Below the pieces are notes generated by a model. It saw only the letters and a list, made by a program, of their open reading frames with translations. It ran no database searches and had not been told where the DNA came from. A DNA stretch of 64,000 nucleotides from UBA7672 sp963738625 (GTDB taxonomy: Bacteria; Pseudomonadota; Alphaproteobacteria; Caulobacterales; Hyphomonadaceae). Of the stretch, positions 1 through 8,249 are shown one piece after another (the first letter of the stretch is position 1; each line of letters starts with the position of its first letter). The stretch spans positions 744,001 through 808,000 of the forward strand of contig CAVTXH010000020.1 of assembly GCA_963738625.1 (NCBI GenBank), given 5' to 3'. The translations under genes were made by a program, and so were the position numbers.

Positions 1-207
1 GCTTTGTTCGCCGCCTGGAAATTCCGCAAGGCGAGCGTGACGCATTTCCCGCTCTTAGCCGGCCTGGTCACGGTGCAGGCGCTGCTCGGCATCGTCACGC
101 TGGTCAACGCAGCGCCCCTTGATCTCTCGTTACTCCACCAGGCACTGGGAACGGCTGCGCTGCTCGCCAGCGTGCGCCTGGCATGGACATCAAAGTCCGC
201 GGCCTGA
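1..207 (+). CDS. Heme A synthase (COX15/CtaA type), C-terminal fragment
   Basis: This is the last 68 codons of a gene that begins before the window. The residues are hydrophobic, with two membrane segments: one around FPLLAGLVTVQALLGIVTLV and a second at LLHQALGTAALLASVRLAW. The histidine in LLHQALG is placed like the heme-binding histidine of the final helices in COX15. Family knowledge: COX15 converts heme O to heme A in the inner membrane for aa3-type cytochrome c oxidase. Stop is TGA at 205-207. Without the N-terminus the assignment rests on the tail pattern only. Confidence 0.75.
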   Translation, partial: ALFAAWKFRKASVTHFPLLAGLVTVQALLGIVTLVNAAPLDLSLLHQALGTAALLASVRLAWTSKSAA

Positions 208-237
208 CGCGGCTCCCAACCACCCTTGAGTCCTGAC

Positions 238-1920
238 TTAGGGCGCCGACGGCGGCGCCGGCGGACCAGCCGTCGCAGCAGGCGGCGCGCCAGGCGGACG
301 CGGTTCCGGCGGCCGCGCCTTGCGGGGCAGGCGGCCTTGATGGTTCGAGGCCAGCATCGCGAAGCCCGCGAGGATCACCGAGTTTCGCTTCATGTCTTCC
401 GGCTGCAGGCTCTCGAAGAAGTCCATGTTGGTGTGGTGCGTCGTGGGCTCGTATTCCAGAGGGTCCTGGATGAACTGGAAGCCGGGCAGACCCGCTTGGT
501 CGAACGAGGCGTGGTCTGTCGACCCCGTCGAGCGCGACGAAACGTGCGCCATGCCAAGATCACGGAACGGCTCCGCCCACTGGCGGAAGATCGGGATGAT
601 CGCCTGGTTGCCCTGCGCATAGATGCCGCGGATCGAGCCCACGCCATTGTCGAGATTGAAATAGGCCTGGAAGCGGCTGTGGTCGCGCTTGACGGGAACG
701 ACTTCCCCGCGTGCATTCGCTTTCGTCGGCACGCCGCGCACGCCGCCGAAATGCTTGGCCACATAGAGGCGCGAGCCGATCAGCCCCTGTTCCTCGCCAT
801 TCCACAGACAGACGCGCACGGTTCGCTTCAGCGGCGTCTTGGTCTGTTTGAGGAGACGCATAGCCTCGAGAGCGACCGAGCACGCCCCGCCATTGTCGGT
901 GGCGCCGGTCGCCGAATGGAAGGAGTCGAAATGGCCCCCGATGATGACGACTTCGTCCGGCCATTCGCTGCCGCGGATTTCGCCGACGACGTTGAACATC
1001 TCCGGATTGAGCTGCCAGTCATTTCGGATGTCGGCTTCCACAATCACCGCCTGGCCTTGGCTGACTGATCGCGCGATGCGGCCATAGTGTTCCGCCTCTA
1101 CGGCGATGCGCGGGATCTGCGTTTCCGGCGCATCGGTGCGCCCGCCGCCGAGAATGTTGACGACGCCATGCCCCTTGTTGGTCGAGAAGACGCCGAGCGC
1201 GCCCTCGTCGCGGAAGAAGGTGTTGCGGTTGAACGGCGGCGGATCGCCCGGGCGCGGCTGCGGCGGCGGATTGGGCCGCGGCGTATTGGTCTGCGGCGAA
1301 CCCTGTTCGGGCGGGCGGGCAGGGGTCTCCAGCGCCTCGAGCTGCTCGCGTGTATGGCGGCGCGCCACCGGGTCCCACTGCGCACGCATCTCTATGGGCG
1401 CCTGGCCCAGCACCCACTTGCCCTTGAGCTTGCCCGACCACTTCTCCTTGAGGTCTTTCTGCTCCGTCTCTGTGACCAACACGCACTCGCCGCGCACGAG
1501 GCCATTGGTCCCGGGCGTCCAGCCGATCGACATGCCGGAGATCGGGAATGCGTTCGGCGAGATTGCGTGCAGGTAGAATTTCGAATTCGACCAGCCGCGC
1601 GGGAAGCCATTGTTGGTTCCGGTCGGATCGGTCGGCCAGGGCTCCAGATTGGGTCCCGTGAGCCCCCATTCCTTCATTTTTGACACGACCCATTCGCCCG
1701 ATTTGCGGATGCCGGGAGAGCCCGAGAGGCGGGGGCCCAGCACATCCATCATGTAACTGGCGGTCTTCATGACCTGCGAGGTTTTGTCGTCCATGCCTTC
1801 CGTGCGAAGAGCCGCGAGGGCGTCATAGTTGAACGTGGACTGGGCAAAGGCCGAGCCGCCGATAAGGCCCGGGACGATTGCCCCGGCGGCTGCGGCAGTC
1901 ATGAAGGACCTACGGTTCAT
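238..1920 (-). CDS. Tat-exported M28 family zinc metallopeptidase
   Basis: 560 residues. The N-terminus MNRRSFMTAAAAGAIVPG is a twin-arginine signal, with likely cleavage after GGSAFA, so the enzyme should act in the periplasm or outside. The M28 zinc site is visible: GGHFDSFHSATGATDNGG gives the first His and the bridging Asp, WNGEEQGLIGS gives the catalytic and ligand Glu pair, and STDHASFDQAG supplies a late His. A proline-rich insert lies near residues 200-230 and a Pro/Ala-rich tail closes the protein. M28 enzymes are aminopeptidases or carboxypeptidases; the substrate cannot be read from sequence. It is monocistronic, facing away from the next genes. A long plus-strand frame across it is a GC-rich shadow. 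Confidence 0.9.
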   Translation of the reverse strand: MNRRSFMTAAAAGAIVPGLIGGSAFAQSTFNYDALAALRTEGMDDKTSQVMKTASYMMDVLGPRLSGSPGIRKSGEWVVSKMKEWGLTGPNLEPWPTDPTGTNNGFPRGWSNSKFYLHAISPNAFPISGMSIGWTPGTNGLVRGECVLVTETEQKDLKEKWSGKLKGKWVLGQAPIEMRAQWDPVARRHTREQLEALETPARPPEQGSPQTNTPRPNPPPQPRPGDPPPFNRNTFFRDEGALGVFSTNKGHGVVNILGGGRTDAPETQIPRIAVEAEHYGRIARSVSQGQAVIVEADIRNDWQLNPEMFNVVGEIRGSEWPDEVVIIGGHFDSFHSATGATDNGGACSVALEAMRLLKQTKTPLKRTVRVCLWNGEEQGLIGSRLYVAKHFGGVRGVPTKANARGEVVPVKRDHSRFQAYFNLDNGVGSIRGIYAQGNQAIIPIFRQWAEPFRDLGMAHVSSRSTGSTDHASFDQAGLPGFQFIQDPLEYEPTTHHTNMDFFESLQPEDMKRNSVILAGFAMLASNHQGRLPRKARPPEPRPPGAPPAATAGPPAPPSAP

Positions 1921-2080
1921 GGTCTCCCCCTTGTTTTCTGGTCCGACTATAGGCGCGGGCCTCGTCGCGTCGATTCCGCTCGCCCGGCGAGGCGATCAAC
2001 AGCTCGCGACGCACGAAAATCAGACTGGAAAACTCGCCCGGCCGATAGGTTTCGGCGCCGGAACGTGCTAGAGTTAACGA

Positions 2081-2284
2081 ATGTCGACATTCGACACACT
2101 CATGCTGCTTCTTGGCTTCGCTCTGCTGGGCGGGGTCGCCATGGCAGCCTTCAAACTCGCAGGGCGCCGCGCGCGTCAGGACAGCACCGCGATGTACGGG
2201 GCCTATCCCGTCGGCGACGGCTGGATGGACCTCAACGCCCGCGATGAAGGCGATGCTCCCGGCGGCGACGGTAGCGCAAGCTAG
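2081..2284 (+). CDS. Small single-pass membrane protein, function unknown
   Basis: 67 residues starting MSTFDTLMLLLGFALLGGVAM. One transmembrane helix at about residues 5-27 is followed by a basic stretch (KLAGRRARQD) and a short acidic, glycine-rich tail. The positive-inside rule puts the tail in the cytoplasm. It is followed 112 bases later by another small one-helix protein in the same direction. No family recognised. The helix and basic flank make it credible as a gene, but no clear ribosome binding site supports it. Confidence 0.5.
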   Translation: MSTFDTLMLLLGFALLGGVAMAAFKLAGRRARQDSTAMYGAYPVGDGWMDLNARDEGDAPGGDGSAS

Positions 2285-2396
2285 GCGGTCTTTCGCGTTC
2301 GTCTGATGACAATCGGATGACGTGCTTTAGCGCGTCCAATGCCAGCGGAAAGGCCGGCTGATAGGTCCCCGGACCCGCGCGTGGTAAACACTGGCC

Positions 2397-2642
2397 ATGT
2401 CGCAAAGCCCAATCATCGGCCTGGCGTTCATACTCGGTCTCGCACTCATTTTCCTGCTGGTTGCCGTGAGCATCTCCAGCCGCCGGAACGGACGAAAGAC
2501 GTCGGGATTCAGGCCTTCCCGGCAGGGCTCGTCCGCCGATGCCGCAACCTTCGTGGCGGTGACCGGCGGCTTTGGCGGCGGCGGGGATTGCGGTCCGGCC
2601 GACGGCGGCGGCAGTTGCGATGGCGGAGGAGGGGGCAGCTAG
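2397..2642 (+). CDS. Small membrane protein with Gly/Cys-rich tail
   Basis: 81 residues. A membrane helix spans roughly residues 6-27 (IIGLAFILGLALIFLLVAVS), followed by a basic patch (SSRRNGRKTSG). The C-terminus is dominated by glycine with two cysteines (GGGGDCGPADGGGSCDGGGGG). The tail composition recalls the Gly-rich ends of many small alphaproteobacterial membrane proteins of unknown role. It lies 146 bases before rplM and does not look part of that operon. Coding status is likely but not certain. Confidence 0.5.
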   Translation: MSQSPIIGLAFILGLALIFLLVAVSISSRRNGRKTSGFRPSRQGSSADAATFVAVTGGFGGGGDCGPADGGGSCDGGGGGS

Positions 2643-2788
2643 CCCCTGAAATACCGGGTTTTCGGGCTGTTCGGGGCTCCGGCGGCGGCAGGTCCAATCT
2701 GGTTGACAACCCCCCGGCCCAGCTATACGTGCACGCGTTCGATTTTCAGAACTAAACACCTGTCCGAGAAAGGCTCCGCAAGGGAGCA

Positions 2789-3256
2789 ATGCAAACCGTT
2801 TCCGTAAAACCGGCCGATGCCGTGAACAAGTGGGTGATCATCGACGCCGAAGGCGTCGTTGTCGGCCGTCTGGCGTCCTACGTGGCGAAGCGCCTGCGCG
2901 GCAAACACCGCGCCGACTACACCCCCCACGTCGATCTGGGCGATCACATCGTGATCATCAACGCCGCCAAGGTCGCGATGACCGGCCGCAAGATGGTGCG
3001 CAAGCAGTATCACCGCCACACCGGCCACCCCGGCGGCATCAAGACCACGACGCCGGAAAAGATCCTGGCCAGCAAATTCCCTGAGCGCGTGCTCGAACTC
3101 GCGGTCAAGCGCATGATGCCGGGCGAAAGCCCGCTGGCGCGCGACCAGTTCGCCAAACTCCGCGTCTATGGCGGCCCGGACCACCCGCACGCCGCGCAGA
3201 ACCCTGAAATCGTGGACTTCAAGAAAATGAACTCCAAGAACGTGAAAGTCGCCTGA
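2789..3256 (+). CDS. rplM: 50S ribosomal protein L13
   Basis: 155 residues, close to the usual 140-155 for L13. Recognisable L13 blocks are WVIIDAEGVVVGRLASYVAK near the N-terminus, the central DHIVIINAAKVAMTGRK, and the late MMPGESPLARDQFAKLRVY. It is a component of the large ribosomal subunit and an early assembly protein. The start is preceded by GCAAGGGAGCA, a good ribosome binding site. rpsI starts 2 bases after its stop, giving the universal rplM-rpsI operon. Confidence 0.98.
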   Translation: MQTVSVKPADAVNKWVIIDAEGVVVGRLASYVAKRLRGKHRADYTPHVDLGDHIVIINAAKVAMTGRKMVRKQYHRHTGHPGGIKTTTPEKILASKFPERVLELAVKRMMPGESPLARDQFAKLRVYGGPDHPHAAQNPEIVDFKKMNSKNVKVA

Positions 3257-3258
3257 TC

Positions 3259-3738
3259 ATGGCCGAAGCCGTCGACTCTCTTGGCAGCCTGAAAGACCTC
3301 AACGTCCAGGCCGCGCCCGCCCAGGCCCCCGCCACCGCGAAAATCGACAAGCAGGGTCGCGCCTACGGCACCGGCCGCCGCAAGACGGCGACTGCCCGCG
3401 TCTGGATCAAGCGCGGCACCGGCAAGATCACAATCAACGGCAAGGACCAGGAGCAGTATTTCGCCCGTCCCGTGCTGCGCATGATGATCAAGCAGCCGCT
3501 GGAAGCCGCCAAGCGCGAGACCGAGATCGACGTCGAGTGCACCGTCGCTGGTTCGGGCCTCTCGGGCCAGGCGGGCGCAGTCCGCCACGGCATCGCCCGC
3601 GCTCTGGTCAACTTCGAGCCGGAACTGCGCACCGCGATGCGCCCGAACAAGTTCCTTACGCGCGACCCGCGCGCCGTCGAGCGCAAGAAATACGGCAAAG
3701 CGAAAGCCCGACGCTCGTTCCAGTTCTCGAAGCGCTAG
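3259..3738 (+). CDS. rpsI: 30S ribosomal protein S9
   Basis: 159 residues. An alanine- and proline-rich extension of about 30 residues precedes the conserved body that begins GRAYGTGRRKTATARVWI. The protein ends with the basic S9 tail RRSFQFSKR, which reaches toward P-site tRNA. The Ala/Pro extension is common in alphaproteobacterial S9. It is translated directly after rplM and followed by a rho-independent terminator. Confidence 0.98.
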   Translation: MAEAVDSLGSLKDLNVQAAPAQAPATAKIDKQGRAYGTGRRKTATARVWIKRGTGKITINGKDQEQYFARPVLRMMIKQPLEAAKRETEIDVECTVAGSGLSGQAGAVRHGIARALVNFEPELRTAMRPNKFLTRDPRAVERKKYGKAKARRSFQFSKR

Positions 3739-3763
3739 ATCGCCTCGGATACGCATTTTCGAG

Positions 3764-3798
3764 GGGCGCTTCGGGCAACCGAAGCGCCCTTTCTCTTT
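3764..3798 (+). terminator. Rho-independent terminator of rplM-rpsI
   Basis: A perfect 11-base stem GGGCGCTTCGG / CCGAAGCGCCC encloses a GCAA tetraloop and runs straight into TTTCTCTTT. It sits 26 bases after the rpsI stop codon and before argC on the same strand, so it closes the ribosomal protein operon. Confidence 0.9.
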
Positions 3799-3840
3799 GG
3801 TCCCAACCAATTCAGGGCCAATCTAAGCAGGGACTAGTCC

Positions 3841-4818
3841 ATGGGTCCGAAAGTCTTCATCGACGGCGAAGCCGGCACCACCGGGCTGCAGATCCGCCAG
3901 CGGCTGCAGGGCAGGCGCGACCTGCAGGTCGTCTCGATCGATCCAGACAGGCGGAAAGACCCCGCCGCACGCGCCGATATGCTCAACTCGGCCGATGCCG
4001 TCATCCTCTGCCTGCCGGACGATGCGGCGAAAGAGGCTGTCAGCCTCATCAGGAACACCACCACGAAGGTGATCGACGCCTCGACCGCGCACCGCGTCGA
4101 TCCGCAGTGGGTCTACGGCTTTCCGGAAATGGCCGACGGGCATCGCGTGATGATCGAACGTTCGAACCGCATCTCGAATCCGGGCTGCTATCCCACCGGC
4201 TTCATCGCACTCGTCGCGCCGCTGGTCGGCGAAGGCCTGATCCCGAAGGATTTCCCCGTCACGGTGAATGCGGTCTCCGGCTATTCCGGCGGCGGCAAGG
4301 GACTGATCGAGGAATTCCAGGGCCAGCCGCCCGAGACGACGCACGACGCTTTCCGCCCCTACGGTCTAACGCTGGCGCACAAGCATGTGCCGGAGATGAC
4401 GAAGTACGCGGGCCTCGCGCATGCGCCGCTGTTCGCGCCGTCGGTCGGGCGTTACGCGCAAGGGATGATCGTCGAAGTCCCCCTGCAGCTCTGGGCGCTG
4501 CCGGGCCATCCCTCGCCGAAACAGCTTCGCGATGCGCTCGCCGATTTCTACCAAGGCGAAAAATTCGTGTCGGTGGCGGATGAGGCGGAGACAACTTCGC
4601 TTCAGAAGTCACGCGCCGGCGCTGGCGGCTATGTCGAGGCGCTCGATCCTGAGGGGCTGAACAACACCAACCGGATGAAGCTGTTCGTCTTCGGCAACGA
4701 ACCGGCCGGACAGGCGCGGCTGGTCGCGCTGCTGGACAATCTAGGCAAGGGCGCGTCTGGCGCCGCGGTGCAAAACCTCAACCTCGTGCTCGGCCTGGAC
4801 GAGAGCGCGGGGCTGTGA
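3841..4818 (+). CDS. argC: N-acetyl-gamma-glutamyl-phosphate reductase
   Basis: 325 residues. It catalyses NADPH-dependent reduction of N-acetylglutamyl phosphate to the semialdehyde in arginine synthesis. The N-terminus KVFIDGEAGTTGLQIRQRL is the nucleotide-binding loop of the shorter (type 2) ArgC form. The catalytic cysteine is Cys116 in SNPGCYPTGF, and the C-terminal half has the NAVSGYSGGGKG block. The gene stands alone between the rpsI terminator and a converging sulfurtransferase gene, whose 3' end it overlaps by 41 bases. No other arginine genes are present here. Confidence 0.95.
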   Translation: MGPKVFIDGEAGTTGLQIRQRLQGRRDLQVVSIDPDRRKDPAARADMLNSADAVILCLPDDAAKEAVSLIRNTTTKVIDASTAHRVDPQWVYGFPEMADGHRVMIERSNRISNPGCYPTGFIALVAPLVGEGLIPKDFPVTVNAVSGYSGGGKGLIEEFQGQPPETTHDAFRPYGLTLAHKHVPEMTKYAGLAHAPLFAPSVGRYAQGMIVEVPLQLWALPGHPSPKQLRDALADFYQGEKFVSVADEAETTSLQKSRAGAGGYVEALDPEGLNNTNRMKLFVFGNEPAGQARLVALLDNLGKGASGAAVQNLNLVLGLDESAGL

Positions 4819-5725
4819 CCGTGAGGGCCCCCGAGCGCTTGCGCACTACAGGCAGAGTGCCCTTGCTCATTGCATAAGGCTTGCCGCTATCGATCGGCAA
4901 CGACGGATCCCGGGACCACTCGTTCCAGGAGCCGAAGTAGATCTTCACGTTCTTGATTCCGGCTTCTTCCAGCGCAACGAAGGTATTCGACGCGCGAGCG
5001 CCTTTGAAGCAATAGACGATAACCGGCGTATCCGGCGTGATCCCCACCGTTGCGCATTCCGCTAGGATTTCCTCGGGCGACTTGAATCGCTGGCCTGCCG
5101 GCGTGGGCTTCATCATCCGATACCATTCGATCCAGACGGCTCCGGGGATGCGCCCCTTGCGCGGGCAATAGTCCTTTCCGTAAGGCGAGGAGCTTTCGCT
5201 GATCCATTCGTCGACGTCGCGCACATCCAGCTTGACGATCTTTTTGTTACCGACGGCAGCCTTCATTGCGGGAAGGTCAACCAAAACGTCGTTGGCGCTG
5301 TCTGATGATGGGAACTTGGCCGGGCGGGTCGTCGGCATGTCTGCGGACATCGGCATGCCTGCGGCGCGCCAGGCAGCGAAGCCGCCGTGCAGCACGCGTA
5401 TTTTCGGATAGCCGAGATATCGCAGAAGAATATAACCGCGGCACGATTGGCCGAATCCGGTTTCCATCGACTGCTCATAGACGACTGCTGTCTGCTTGCC
5501 GGAAAGGCCGGCCTTGCCGAACGCCTCCGCAAACGTGCTACGCAGGCCGGCCAGTCCTCCGGTCGATGTGGTGGCGAGGTGCGTGAACACTTCGCGGATG
5601 TTCACGGCGCCGGGGATATGTCCTTCGACATACTGCGCCGGGTCACGCGTATCGATTAGAACGGCCGCCTCATTGGCAATGAGGTCAGCCAGTTCGGCGG
5701 GTGTGACAAGTACCTTGCCGGGCAT
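4778..5725 (-). CDS. Thiosulfate sulfurtransferase with two rhodanese domains
   Basis: 315 residues with two rhodanese domains: about residues 5-125 (inactive-like, VVYEQSMETGFG) and about 150-290. The second domain carries the active-site loop YCFKGARAS, with the sulfur-accepting Cys239. The family moves sulfane sulfur from thiosulfate or similar donors to cyanide or thiol acceptors. I start it at MPGKVLVTPAEL because AAGGAGGAGTTGCAT lies just upstream; a longer upstream frame lacks family similarity. It lies 71 bases downstream of the PHB synthase on the same strand and may be co-transcribed. Its 3' end overlaps argC convergently. Confidence 0.9.
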   Translation of the reverse strand: MPGKVLVTPAELADLIANEAAVLIDTRDPAQYVEGHIPGAVNIREVFTHLATTSTGGLAGLRSTFAEAFGKAGLSGKQTAVVYEQSMETGFGQSCRGYILLRYLGYPKIRVLHGGFAAWRAAGMPMSADMPTTRPAKFPSSDSANDVLVDLPAMKAAVGNKKIVKLDVRDVDEWISESSSPYGKDYCPRKGRIPGAVWIEWYRMMKPTPAGQRFKSPEEILAECATVGITPDTPVIVYCFKGARASNTFVALEEAGIKNVKIYFGSWNEWSRDPSLPIDSGKPYAMSKGTLPVVRKRSGALTVTAPRSRPGRARG

Positions 5726-5796
5726 ATGCAACTCCTCCTTGTCCCTGCGGCAATCAGAAACACTGACAGGCAAACGCGCTGGCGGGTTGATCGTCG

Positions 5797-7638
5797 TCAA
5801 CCGGAGGTGGATTGGCTCCGCTTCGCCCGGATCGTCTCCAGCGTCTCGCGCACATAATCGCCTGGCGCAGGCGCCGCGCTTTTCAGCTTCGCCGGCGGCG
5901 CGACCTCCGCGCCGGCATTCTCGCCCAGCCATGACGCCCATAACGGCCACCAGGAGCCCGGATGCTCCGTCGCATAAGCCAGCCAGTTGTCCGGCGAAGG
6001 CGGGTGGTCGGTCCCGGTCCAGTAGCGATACTTGTTGGACGCCGGCGGGTTCACGACGCCTGCAATGTGCCCTGAGTCCGCCAGCACGAACGTTACGTTC
6101 CCGCCGAACAGTTTCACGCCTTTGTAGACCGAGGCGAAGGGCGAGATGTGGTCCTTGCGCGCGGCGTGGATAAAGACAGGCGCCTTGATCTTCTTGAGGT
6201 CGATCGGCTTGCCGGCGATCGTGAAGCTGCCATTGGCCAGCGCGTTTTCGAGATAGAGCCGCTTCAGGCTCGCAATGTGCAGCGGGCCGGGCAGGTTGGT
6301 CTGGTCGCTGTTCCAGTAGAGCAGGTCGAACGGCTTGGGCGCCTCACCCAGCAGATAGCGCTCTTCCACATAGCGCCATATCAGGTCTTCCGGGCGCAGC
6401 AGGTTGAAGGCGTCGCGCATCGCTTCGCCGGGCATGACGCCGCCGGCCTCGCTGATCATCTGCTCGATGCCCGCGATGGAGTTCTCGTCGATGAACAGGC
6501 CGAGATCGCCCGGTTCAGAGAAATCCGATTGCGCCGCCAGCAGCGAGATGGAGGCCAGCCGTGTGTCGCTCTCCTCGGCCAGGCGCGCAGCCATGATCGA
6601 GAGCAGGGCGCCGCCGACGCAATAGCCCGCCGCGTTCACCGGCGCCTTGTGCTTCTTGGCGACGAAGTCGAGCGCGGCGCGGCCGCCCAGCGTGTAATAA
6701 TCGTCCCAGCCGAACTCTTTCGTCTCGTCGTCCGCAGACCGCCACGAGACCATGTAGACGGTGAAGCCCTGGTCGCGCAGCCAGGCAACCAGCGAGTTCT
6801 TCGGCGTCAGGTCGAGCACGTAGTACTTGTTGATCCAGGGCGGGAAAATCAGCACGGGGCTTTGCCGCACCTTTTCGGTCGTCGGGAAGTAGCGGATCAG
6901 CTCGATCAGGGGATTCTTGAACACCACCTCGCCCGGCGTCACTGCCAGCGTCTTGCCAAGCTCGAAAGCATCAGGATCGGATTGCGTCAGCGCGATCCGC
7001 CCATGGCCGGCGTCGAAATCCTGCTGCAGCTGCTGGAAGCCGCGCTGGATCGACTGGCCGTCGGTGTCGAACAGCGCCTTCAGCGCCCTGGGGTTGCCCA
7101 TCAGCATGTTGGACGGCGCAAACGCCGCCATCGCCTGCCGGATGAAGAAGGCCGCGCGACGCTTTTCCGTTTCGGAAAGCCCCGGCGCATTCCAAGCGAG
7201 GTTCTCCGCCCAGCTAGACTGCGCGAGGAAGATGCGGCGCACAAAATCGAAGAACGGATTCTCGCGCCATGCCGGATCGGAGAAACGAGGGTCTGCATCG
7301 CCCGCCTGCGAGGGCGCACCCTGAGACATCTCCTGCAGTGCGTCCGACTGGCGGCCGAAAAGATCCAGCTGCGCGTCGGAGAAAGCTTCGGGCTTCTTGT
7401 TGTAGGCCTCGATCAGCGACTTGAAGGCGGCTGAGGCGGTCTCAAGCTCCAGCTTGCGCGGGGCGGCCTGTCCGGCCAGCCGGGTGATGTCAGAAAGTTC
7501 ACGTGAAAGATCTGCGATGCGCTGTCCCAGGCGCTGGAAACTGACATCGTCGAGACTGCCCGCAACCGGGGTCGCCGACCCGGAAGTCTTGCCTTCCTTC
7601 GGGTCTTTTTCGGGAGGTTTGTCCCCGGTCTCGCTCAT
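5797..7638 (-). CDS. phaC: Class I poly(3-hydroxyalkanoate) synthase
   Basis: 613 residues, the usual size for class I PhaC. It polymerises (R)-3-hydroxyacyl-CoA into PHB granules. The lipase-like box GYCVGGALLS carries nucleophile Cys340. The catalytic Asp is in ARKDHISPF and the His in ADSGHIAGVVNPP. PPWINKYYVLDLTPKNS and MVSWRSADDE are typical PhaC blocks. The start MSETGDKPPEK is chosen over a longer upstream frame because family similarity begins about 100 residues in. It is divergent from the lipoprotein gene at 7766. The rest of the PHB pathway (phaA, phaB) is not in the window. Confidence 0.95.
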   Translation of the reverse strand: MSETGDKPPEKDPKEGKTSGSATPVAGSLDDVSFQRLGQRIADLSRELSDITRLAGQAAPRKLELETASAAFKSLIEAYNKKPEAFSDAQLDLFGRQSDALQEMSQGAPSQAGDADPRFSDPAWRENPFFDFVRRIFLAQSSWAENLAWNAPGLSETEKRRAAFFIRQAMAAFAPSNMLMGNPRALKALFDTDGQSIQRGFQQLQQDFDAGHGRIALTQSDPDAFELGKTLAVTPGEVVFKNPLIELIRYFPTTEKVRQSPVLIFPPWINKYYVLDLTPKNSLVAWLRDQGFTVYMVSWRSADDETKEFGWDDYYTLGGRAALDFVAKKHKAPVNAAGYCVGGALLSIMAARLAEESDTRLASISLLAAQSDFSEPGDLGLFIDENSIAGIEQMISEAGGVMPGEAMRDAFNLLRPEDLIWRYVEERYLLGEAPKPFDLLYWNSDQTNLPGPLHIASLKRLYLENALANGSFTIAGKPIDLKKIKAPVFIHAARKDHISPFASVYKGVKLFGGNVTFVLADSGHIAGVVNPPASNKYRYWTGTDHPPSPDNWLAYATEHPGSWWPLWASWLGENAGAEVAPPAKLKSAAPAPGDYVRETLETIRAKRSQSTSG

Positions 7639-7765
7639 AAAGCTCGCCACCTTTCCCCGGCGACGAACGTGAACTTGCCGCTCGCCAAACCGGGCGACAC
7701 TCACTAGGTAGTAACGCCAGACTGCGCAATCTCGGGACCCAATGTCCCTCGACCGGAAGCATAGC

Positions 7766-8134
7766 ATGTTCCGCCGCACGGCCACCTGCCTTGCCATCTC
7801 AGGAGCGTTCGCCTGCGCCCCCCTTTTGGGAGGGTGCGCCGATCTCATGCAGCGCTCCACAATCGCGCCGGAATGGTTTCAGGCAAAGGCGGTGGAGGTG
7901 AAAGGGGAGGGCTATCCCGACCTTGCGGAGGTGCCGGAAGTGCGGGGCTCCACCGCCGATCAGCCGGAGTGGGACAAGGAGCGGGCCGAACTGCGCCTGG
8001 CTGCCCTGAAATTCGACCGGGATGTCGCGGCGGCGGGGGAAATTCCGACCGACGAGGAGATCCGAGCTAGGCAGGCGCAGTTGGAAGCCTTGCTGAACGG
8101 CGACAAGGCGGCTCCGGACAACGTCCAGCCCTGA
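7766..8134 (+). CDS. Small lipoprotein, function unknown
   Basis: 122 residues. The signal peptide FRRTATCLAISGAFACAPLLGGC ends in a lipobox with the acylated cysteine in LLGGC, so the mature protein is membrane-anchored. The mature part is hydrophilic, with a C-terminal helical, charged segment (DEEIRARQAQLEALLNG) that could be coiled. I chose ATG 7766 because GGAAG lies 8 bases upstream and the n-region is then normal; an ATG 24 bases earlier is possible. It lies upstream of the aminotransferase in the same direction. No known family recognised. Confidence 0.75.
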   Translation: MFRRTATCLAISGAFACAPLLGGCADLMQRSTIAPEWFQAKAVEVKGEGYPDLAEVPEVRGSTADQPEWDKERAELRLAALKFDRDVAAAGEIPTDEEIRARQAQLEALLNGDKAAPDNVQP

Positions 8135-8249
8135 CTGCGCCCAGATTTTCCGGTAAAAATTGCCCCAGACCCGCCGTTCCGATACGGCTTTGCAGAATCC
8201 TTTACCCAGCGCGGGCGAAACCCGGCCGGGTCCGACACAGGTGACCGAC

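Noticed and set aside
226..1087. Plus-strand open frames over the M28 peptidase
   Set aside because: Arginine-rich shadow sequence; the minus-strand gene has signal peptide, zinc ligands and catalytic motifs.
7639..7860. Upstream extension of phaC to an earlier start
   Set aside because: The extra 74 residues lack PhaC similarity and run across the divergent promoter region of the lipoprotein gene.
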